Positions 57,615 through 64,000 of a stretch of DNA of 64,000 nucleotides are shown here, one piece after another (position 1 is the stretch's first letter; every line of letters starts with the position of its first letter). The stretch covers positions 1 through 64,000 of the forward strand of contig JAURGA010000003.1 in the NCBI GenBank assembly GCA_030834095.1, given 5' to 3'. The notes beneath the pieces were generated by a model. That model saw only the letters and a program-made list of their open reading frames with translations, did not search any database and was not told the origin of the DNA. Position numbers and translations under genes: made by a program. Source of the stretch: Candidatus Nanopelagicales bacterium. GTDB lineage: Bacteria > Actinomycetota > Actinomycetes > Nanopelagicales > Nanopelagicaceae.

Positions 57615-59092
57615 TCCGGCCAGTTTCTGATTATGTAAAATCTGTTTCAGAACTAGCAAACTTCATTGGAATTCAATCTGATTTAAAGTTGGAATTTACT
57701 GGCATCACCTCAGATTCAAGAAGCGTTGCAAGTGGTGATTTATTTGTCGCACTTCCTGGTTCAAGCTCGCATGGCGCTCGATACATTGAAGAGGTAAGGG
57801 CTGGTGGTGCAGTTGCCGTAATTACGGATGAGGCCGGTGCATTACTCATAGGAGAAAAGCTGCCAACTATTGTTATCTCTAATCCACGATTGATTCTGGG
57901 TGATATTTGTTCATGGTTTTATAGATCGCCTTCTAGCTCTATGCAGTTAATTGGAATCACAGGAACAAATGGCAAGACCACAACAACCACTATTCTTAAT
58001 CAGATTCTAAAGTCCGCCGGAAAATCAACTGGTTTAATCGGAACAATTGGAATTGAAATTGGTCCAGAAAAGTTAGCGGCTTCCTTTACAACACCAGAGG
58101 CATCTGAATTACAAAGTCTCTTGGCAACAATGCGAGAGCGCCACGTATCTCATGTGTCGATGGAGGTGAGTAGTCACGCGCTTGAAGCGCTTCGAATTGC
58201 TGGAACAAAATTCAATGTAGTTGGTTTCACAAATCTCACACAGGATCACTTGGATTTTCATGGCGACATGCCCAGCTACTTTGCAGTTAAATCAAAGTTA
58301 TTTGCCTCGGAATATAGCGATCTTGGTTTTGTAAACATTGATGATGCTTATGGCAAAAAATTGTATAAAGCATCGAATATTTCTATGACCTCACTTTCTA
58401 GAGAAAATCGCGGAGCCCAGTGGCATTTCGAGCGTATTGAATCGACGTCTCGTGGATATTCAGTAGCCATCCGCGGAACCGGCGGAATCTTAATTGAAGG
58501 CGATATCAATTTAATTGGTGATCACAATCTTGATAATCTCTTAATGGCAGTTGCAATCGCAACTCAATTGGAAATTGACCCGCTAGTTATCGGAAATAGC
58601 CTTGCGCATATAACGGGCGCCGCTGGTCGTTTAGAGAGCATTGAACTTGGTCAGAAATTTTTAGCTTTAATTGATTATGCGCATACGCCTGATGCAGTTA
58701 CAAGAATTCTTGCCACTCTACGTAAATCTGTCAGCGGCAGACTTATTGCCGTCCTTGGCTGTGGTGGGGATAGAGATAAATCAAAGCGTCCGATTATGGG
58801 ACGAGAGTTGTTAGAAGGTTCGGACCTAGCAATTTTTACCAGTGATAATCCAAGAAGTGAATCCCCAGAGAATATTTTGGCTGAGATGACTGCAGGGTTA
58901 AAACTAAAAGAGAACAGCACCACACTTGTTGATCGACGCGAAGCAATCGCCTTCGCTGTTGCAAGCGCGCTTCCAGGGGATTGCGTTATTATTCTCGGAA
59001 AAGGTCATGAATCTGGCCAGGAAATTTCTGGAAGAAAATTTGCATTTGACGATCGCATAGAGCTAGCCCGAGCAATCGAGGAGCTTGCATGA
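57611..59092 (+). CDS. murE: UDP-MurNAc-tripeptide ligase MurE
   Basis: GITGTNGKTTTTTILNQIL, MEVSSHALEALRI, VLGCGGDRDKSKRPIMG, FTSDNPRSESPENIL. Confidence 0.95.
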   Translation: MIRPVSDYVKSVSELANFIGIQSDLKLEFTGITSDSRSVASGDLFVALPGSSSHGARYIEEVRAGGAVAVITDEAGALLIGEKLPTIVISNPRLILGDICSWFYRSPSSSMQLIGITGTNGKTTTTTILNQILKSAGKSTGLIGTIGIEIGPEKLAASFTTPEASELQSLLATMRERHVSHVSMEVSSHALEALRIAGTKFNVVGFTNLTQDHLDFHGDMPSYFAVKSKLFASEYSDLGFVNIDDAYGKKLYKASNISMTSLSRENRGAQWHFERIESTSRGYSVAIRGTGGILIEGDINLIGDHNLDNLLMAVAIATQLEIDPLVIGNSLAHITGAAGRLESIELGQKFLALIDYAHTPDAVTRILATLRKSVSGRLIAVLGCGGDRDKSKRPIMGRELLEGSDLAIFTSDNPRSESPENILAEMTAGLKLKENSTTLVDRREAIAFAVASALPGDCVIILGKGHESGQEISGRKFAFDDRIELARAIEELA

Positions 59093-60477
59093 TTGAACTT
59101 ACCTTAAATCAAATTGCAGATATTGTTGGTGGTGAAGTTATAAATGCTGATGGCCAACAGATCACTTCGGCATTTCCAGTTATTAACTCAAGCCAAGCAA
59201 CTAGCAATACTTTTTTCGCGGCGTTCGTTGGCACAAATGTAGATGGCCACGATTACATCGAAGATGCAATCGCTAAAGGCGCACAGTTTGCTCTGGTAAG
59301 TAAAAACTGTTCTACCCCAGCAATCAAAGTCCAGGATGTCCGAAAAGCGTTAAGTGTTCTAGCAACGCATGTGCGCATCAAGTTAAATAATTTGCAGGTT
59401 ATAGGAATCACAGGTTCACAGGGAAAGACAACTACAAAAGATCTACTGAAGCATATCTTGGCTGTATCTGGCGAGACAGTTGCGCCTGAAGAATCTTTGA
59501 ATAATGAACTCGGAGTTCCGTTATTGATTCTTCGATGCACAAAGAATACGAAGTATTGCATTGTCGAGATGGGGGCCCGCCATGTTGGTGACATCTCGCA
59601 CCTGGCTGAAATTGCTAAACCGCATGTCGGGGTTGTGCTTACTGTTGGAACCGCTCACCTTGGCGAATTCGGAAGCCGCGAACAAATTGCCACTGCTAAA
59701 TCTGAATTGATAACAGCACTTGCAGCAGGTTCAACTGCAATTCTTGGAACTTATGATGAGTTCACTCCAAAGATGATCGTTCCATCTGGCGTTAAGCGAA
59801 TTCTCTTTGGTGAAAAATCTACCTGCGAGGTAAGAGCCGCTGATGTAGAAGTTCGTGAAGGCAGGGCGCACTTTGATTTGGTGACTCCTGATGGAAGAGC
59901 GGCAGTAGGACTGCAACTTTTGGGCATGCATCAGGTTTCAAATGCACTTGCTGCAGCTTCAGCAGCTACTGCGCTAAAGATTCCAATCGAAACTATTTCC
60001 GCAGCTCTTTCAACTGCTGAAGTTTCTAGCAAATGGCGCATGGAGATTTCACAAGTCGGCGAGATCACTTTGATCAATGATTCTTACAACGCAAACCCAG
60101 AGAGTATGGCAGCAGCGCTGCGAACTTTAGCGCTGGTTTCGCAGGAGAGTGGCGGGGTTAGTTGGGCGATTTTGGGCAAGATGCAAGAACTCGGCGAGTC
60201 ATCCGCTGTTCAACATGCGGCAATTGGCAGACTCGTCTCTGAGATAGGAATCGACAATCTAGTTGTCGTCGGAAATAAGGAATATCTCGCAGATTTAGAT
60301 TCGATGGAGGCTGGGGGATCGAGTGAAGTGCACTTCTTCGATTCCAAATCCGAAGCGCTTTCAATCGTTGAACACTTCACCCCGGGAGACGTGGTCTTGC
60401 TAAAGGCTTCACGTTCTGAGGAATTTAACTTGCTGGCTGATTTGATTGAAGAGAGATTACAGGAGGCGGATAAGTGA
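59089..60477 (+). CDS. murF: UDP-MurNAc-pentapeptide ligase MurF
   Basis: VIGITGSQGKTTTKDLLKHIL, ESLNNELGVPL, INDSYNANPESMAAAL. Confidence 0.95.
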   Translation: MIELTLNQIADIVGGEVINADGQQITSAFPVINSSQATSNTFFAAFVGTNVDGHDYIEDAIAKGAQFALVSKNCSTPAIKVQDVRKALSVLATHVRIKLNNLQVIGITGSQGKTTTKDLLKHILAVSGETVAPEESLNNELGVPLLILRCTKNTKYCIVEMGARHVGDISHLAEIAKPHVGVVLTVGTAHLGEFGSREQIATAKSELITALAAGSTAILGTYDEFTPKMIVPSGVKRILFGEKSTCEVRAADVEVREGRAHFDLVTPDGRAAVGLQLLGMHQVSNALAAASAATALKIPIETISAALSTAEVSSKWRMEISQVGEITLINDSYNANPESMAAALRTLALVSQESGGVSWAILGKMQELGESSAVQHAAIGRLVSEIGIDNLVVVGNKEYLADLDSMEAGGSSEVHFFDSKSEALSIVEHFTPGDVVLLKASRSEEFNLLADLIEERLQEADK

Positions 60478-61535
60478 AAGGCATAGTCTTTGCTGGCGCA
60501 CTCTCTATCCTCTTAAGTTTTATTTTAACGCCAACGTTAATTCGTGTACTTGCAAAACGTGGAATTGGCCAAATGATCAGAGATGATGGTCCAAAGACTC
60601 ATCATGTAAAGCGTGGCACACCAACTATGGGTGGAATTGTCCTGATCTTATCTACAGTAATTGCATATTTTGCTAGCCATTTGTTTACCGGCACGGGAGT
60701 TACAGCATCAGCTATTTTGGTTATCTCACTAATTGTCGGACTAGGTTTAATTGGTTTACTTGATGACTTACTGAAAATTTATAGAAAACAATCTCTTGGA
60801 TTGACAGCTAAGCAGAAACTATTGGGGCAAGCAGTATTTGCAGCAGGCTTTGCGTATGCCGGGTTGCAATTTGAGGATGAAACTGGCTTGGCGCCAATAT
60901 CACTATATTTTTCGGGCGTTCGGGATACTTCAATAAAGCTTGGAGTGTTCTTCGTTATTCTCTGGGTTATTTTCCTAGTTTTAGGAAGTTCTAATGGCGT
61001 GAATTTAACTGATGGCCTGGATGGACTCGCATCTGGTGCCGCAATCATGACCTTTTTATCTTTTATTGTTATCGGAGTTTGGGAGTTCGGCCAGAGCTGC
61101 GCAATTTCAAATACTCCGCAGTGTTATAACGTTCGAGATCCACTAGATATTGCAGTGCTTTCAGCCGCACTTGCTGGATCCTGTGCAGGATTTCTCTGGT
61201 GGAATGCTGCGCCGGCAAAAATATTTATGGGCGATGTAGGTTCATTGGCTCTTGGTGGGGCCATCTCAGGAATCGCAATCGTTCTACGTGTTGAGGCTCT
61301 GCTCGCTGCACTTGGAGGATTGTTTGTTCTAATTACGCTCTCGGTAATTATTCAAACTGGTTATTTCAAACTTTCCGGCGGTAAACGGGTTTTTAAAATG
61401 GCTCCGCTTCAACATCATTTTGAATTACTTGGTTGGGGCGAAGTAACTATTGTTATTAGGTTCTGGATCTTGGCGGGAATGAGCGTCGCAGCTGGCTTAG
61501 GTCTCTTTTATGGACAATGGGTTGTCTCGCAATAA
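60474..61535 (+). CDS. mraY: phospho-MurNAc-pentapeptide transferase
   Basis: DGPKTHHVKRGTPTMGGI, GLIGLLDDLLKI, SNGVNLTDGLDGLASG, KIFMGDVGSLALGG, PLQHHFELLGWGE. Confidence 0.97.
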   Translation: MKGIVFAGALSILLSFILTPTLIRVLAKRGIGQMIRDDGPKTHHVKRGTPTMGGIVLILSTVIAYFASHLFTGTGVTASAILVISLIVGLGLIGLLDDLLKIYRKQSLGLTAKQKLLGQAVFAAGFAYAGLQFEDETGLAPISLYFSGVRDTSIKLGVFFVILWVIFLVLGSSNGVNLTDGLDGLASGAAIMTFLSFIVIGVWEFGQSCAISNTPQCYNVRDPLDIAVLSAALAGSCAGFLWWNAAPAKIFMGDVGSLALGGAISGIAIVLRVEALLAALGGLFVLITLSVIIQTGYFKLSGGKRVFKMAPLQHHFELLGWGEVTIVIRFWILAGMSVAAGLGLFYGQWVVSQ

Positions 61536-62908
61536 TGTCCTATCTAGCCGAACTAAAAACCAAAAATACCCTCATCGTAGGTGGTGGAACTACGGGAAAG
61601 TCATTGGCAAATTACCTTTCTAACTTGGGCGCAAACTTCACAGTTTTTGACGAAAAAGTGTCAACCTCACAGGAGCTGAATCCGGTTACTGAAATAAGTG
61701 ATTATTCGATTTATGATTTGGCAATTGTTTCTCCGGGTTGGCGACAGGATCATCTAGTCGTAGCAAATTTGCAATCAGCTGGCGTAGAAGTTTTAAGTGA
61801 GATCGATTTTGCATGGAACCTAAAGACTGAAATGAACCCTGATCAGATTTGGGTGGCAGTGACTGGAACTAATGGTAAAACAACAACAATTCAAATGCTG
61901 GAATCAATCTTTATTGCGGCCGGGGTATCCGGGATAGCTTGCGGCAATGTTGGAACTACAGTTGTCGATGCTCTAACTGGTGGAAACAAATTCGATGTTC
62001 TGGCTATTGAGCTCTCCTCATTTCAAATTAGTTGGAGTTCATTGCCTCAATATCAAGCAATAGCAATTCTAAACATTGCGCAGGACCATATTGACTGGCA
62101 TGGAAGCTTTGATAATTATGCAAATGCAAAAATGAAGCTTTTGACTCAGAGCAAGACTGCCCTGTTAAACCTTAATGACCCAGAAATAATCTTGAGAGGT
62201 GCTAGCTGGACTGGCCGTAAAGTTTTCTTTGGATTCGATTCACCACAAGCAGGCGAAATTGGACTTGTGGAAGACCTTCTGATTGATCGCGCATTTGTAT
62301 CTTCAACCGATGCTGCTGAAGTAATTGCAGAGCTAGCTGACGTGAAACCAGCGGTTCCGCATAATGTTTCGAATGCGATGGCAGCTGCCGGATTAGCGCT
62401 GGCAATCGGAGTCGCCCACCCAGAAGTTAAAACTGGTATCGCTAATTTTGTGTTAGATAAACATCGCTTACAAACCGTTTTATCAAAGGATGGGATCACT
62501 TGGGTCAATGACTCAAAAGCAACGAACCCACATGCTGCAACGGCCGCATTGCTCTCGCATCTTTCAAATATTTGGATTGCTGGCGGCTTGGCTAAAGGCG
62601 CAAAGATGGATGATTTAGTGCGTAGAACTGCATCAAGAATTAAAGCGGCAATAATTATTGGCAAAGATGGCGAGCAGATCGCAAAGGCTCTTGAAAGCTA
62701 CGCGCCTGATGTAAAAATCTTTCGAATGTCAAAGAGCGATAGCCCAGAGGAGTTAATGAATCAGGTAGTTGCATGCGCAAAAGAAATTGCAGAGCTAGGT
62801 GACACCGTTCTGTTGGCACCAGCATGCGCTTCCATGGATCAATTCACTTCATATTCGCACCGTGGAGATCTATTCTCACAGTCCGTGGCTAACTTGGTGG
62901 CGAAATGA
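61535..62908 (+). CDS. murD: UDP-MurNAc-L-alanine--D-glutamate ligase MurD
   Basis: VAVTGTNGKTTTIQML, LNIAQDHIDWHGSFDNY, WVNDSKATNPHAATAAL; start taken as the ATG overlapping the mraY stop. Confidence 0.95.
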   Translation: MSYLAELKTKNTLIVGGGTTGKSLANYLSNLGANFTVFDEKVSTSQELNPVTEISDYSIYDLAIVSPGWRQDHLVVANLQSAGVEVLSEIDFAWNLKTEMNPDQIWVAVTGTNGKTTTIQMLESIFIAAGVSGIACGNVGTTVVDALTGGNKFDVLAIELSSFQISWSSLPQYQAIAILNIAQDHIDWHGSFDNYANAKMKLLTQSKTALLNLNDPEIILRGASWTGRKVFFGFDSPQAGEIGLVEDLLIDRAFVSSTDAAEVIAELADVKPAVPHNVSNAMAAAGLALAIGVAHPEVKTGIANFVLDKHRLQTVLSKDGITWVNDSKATNPHAATAALLSHLSNIWIAGGLAKGAKMDDLVRRTASRIKAAIIIGKDGEQIAKALESYAPDVKIFRMSKSDSPEELMNQVVACAKEIAELGDTVLLAPACASMDQFTSYSHRGDLFSQSVANLVAK

Positions 62909-64000
62909 AAAAACGGATGCAAGTTCGTGGCCAGGCATATGCGAACTTTCTTTCAAGGCCAACAGCAACTTATCTGCTAATCCTGGGTTGCACTGGCGCC
63001 TTGGCAGGCCTAGGACTCGTAATGGTCTTATCTGCATCTTCGGTAACTTCGCTCTCTGAAAGTGGCAACACCTTTGCGATTTTTCTAAAACAGCTTTTAT
63101 TTCTAGCTGTTGGTATCTGCCTCTCATTTATTGCGATGCGAATGAAGCTGCCTCATTGGGAGAGCCTGGCTCGCTTGGCATTGCCAATCGGTGTGGTTGC
63201 ACTCGTTCTACCTATTATTTTCGGAGAGACAATCAATGGAAACCGAAATTGGATTCCACTTGGACCATTCACTCTGCAGCCAAGTGAGTTTGCCAAGCTC
63301 GCACTCATCCTTTACTGCGCACTTCAGCTTAGAAAACATCTAGAGCGCAAGGCCAAGGGCCTGCAATCAAATGCAATTGGAATGGTGTCTATTGGAACTT
63401 TGGGCTTTTTATTTCTAATTCTTCTCGGCCGAGATTTGGGAACTGCAATAATTGTTGCTGGAATAGTCTTCGGAATGCTATTTATCTCTGGAGTTAATGT
63501 AAAAGTTCTCTTCTCAATTTCAGGAGTATTTGCACTCGTAGGTCTGGCTCTAGCCTTTACCAATCCAGCACGGCTACGTAGATTTACCGCTGTCATTGAT
63601 CCTTTTGCACCTGAGGTATACAAAATGGCTGGTTGGCAGCCCGCACATAGTCTGATGAGTTTGGCCAGTGGTGGGTTATTTGGTGCCGGAATTGGAGCCA
63701 GTAAACAGAAGTGGGCGAATCTTGCTGAAGCACACACTGACTTTATCTTTTCAGTAATCGGAGAAGAGCTAGGACTTCTCGGAACTCTTACTGTGGTTTT
63801 CCTCTTCGCGACTTTAATTTATGCAATCTTCAGAGTTGCAATAACTACTAAAGATCTCTTTCAAAAGTATGTTGTTACAGGTATTGGTTGCTGGATTATT
63901 CTGCAAGTACTGGTTAATTTGATGACTGTTGTTGGGATTATTCCGGTAATCGGAGTTACGCTTCCATTTATCTCATACGGTGGCTCCTCATTAGTGGCTA
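62905..64000 (+). CDS. ftsW: lipid II polymerase FtsW, truncated by window end
   Basis: Hand translation MKKRMQVRGQAYANFLSRPTATYLLILGCTGALAGLGLVMVLSASS...NGNRNWIPLGPFTLQPSEFAKLALILYCA...IGEELGLLG...PFISYGGSSLVA; start overlaps the murD stop. Confidence 0.94.
   Translation, partial: MKKRMQVRGQAYANFLSRPTATYLLILGCTGALAGLGLVMVLSASSVTSLSESGNTFAIFLKQLLFLAVGICLSFIAMRMKLPHWESLARLALPIGVVALVLPIIFGETINGNRNWIPLGPFTLQPSEFAKLALILYCALQLRKHLERKAKGLQSNAIGMVSIGTLGFLFLILLGRDLGTAIIVAGIVFGMLFISGVNVKVLFSISGVFALVGLALAFTNPARLRRFTAVIDPFAPEVYKMAGWQPAHSLMSLASGGLFGAGIGASKQKWANLAEAHTDFIFSVIGEELGLLGTLTVVFLFATLIYAIFRVAITTKDLFQKYVVTGIGCWIILQVLVNLMTVVGIIPVIGVTLPFISYGGSSLVA

Noticed and set aside
1-64000. CRISPR arrays, transposases, integrases, phage genes, tRNA or rRNA genes
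   Set aside because: None recognised by eye; the region reads as stable chromosomal backbone with an accessory block. A tRNA or CRISPR scan would be decisive.

Overview
This 64 kb window looks like a chromosomal segment of a small-genome, AT-leaning actinobacterium. Gene order and content (PknL/AroG/MetF/dcw synteny, SepH, DUF3040, a CTD-less ParC, carotenoid genes) suggest the freshwater acI/Nanopelagicales type, but this taxonomic call is inference. Most of it is densely packed housekeeping sequence: methionine biosynthesis under a SAM-IV riboswitch, primary sigma factor, topoisomerase IV, rplS-lepB-rnhB-comM-dprA-era, a PPi-type phosphofructokinase, DAHP synthase, a PASTA kinase, and the dcw cluster from mraZ into ftsW, which is cut by the window end. 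Between metF/crtE and mraZ lies a more variable block. It holds a carotenoid-tailoring operon with a CrtA-like ketolase, a putative copper module with a 37-aa His-rich membrane microprotein, an AraC/SDR/FMO cassette, and an SOS-box-controlled DUF6504-dnaE2-dinB mutagenesis cassette. The most notable observations are: (i) a TPP riboswitch driving a PnuC-family transporter plus an overlapping P-loop kinase, a candidate thiamine uptake and phosphorylation system; (ii) a topoisomerase IV A subunit ending exactly after the catalytic core; (iii) a LexA box overlapping the start codon of a probably leaderless SOS operon; (iv) a six-copy 10-bp MraZ operator array; (v) an in-frame TGA splitting a TauE/SafE gene; and (vi) an unannotated sORF or structured RNA between mraZ and rsmH. 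No CRISPR array, tRNA, rRNA, prophage or transposon was recognised. All family calls come from reading the sequence; no database search was run.
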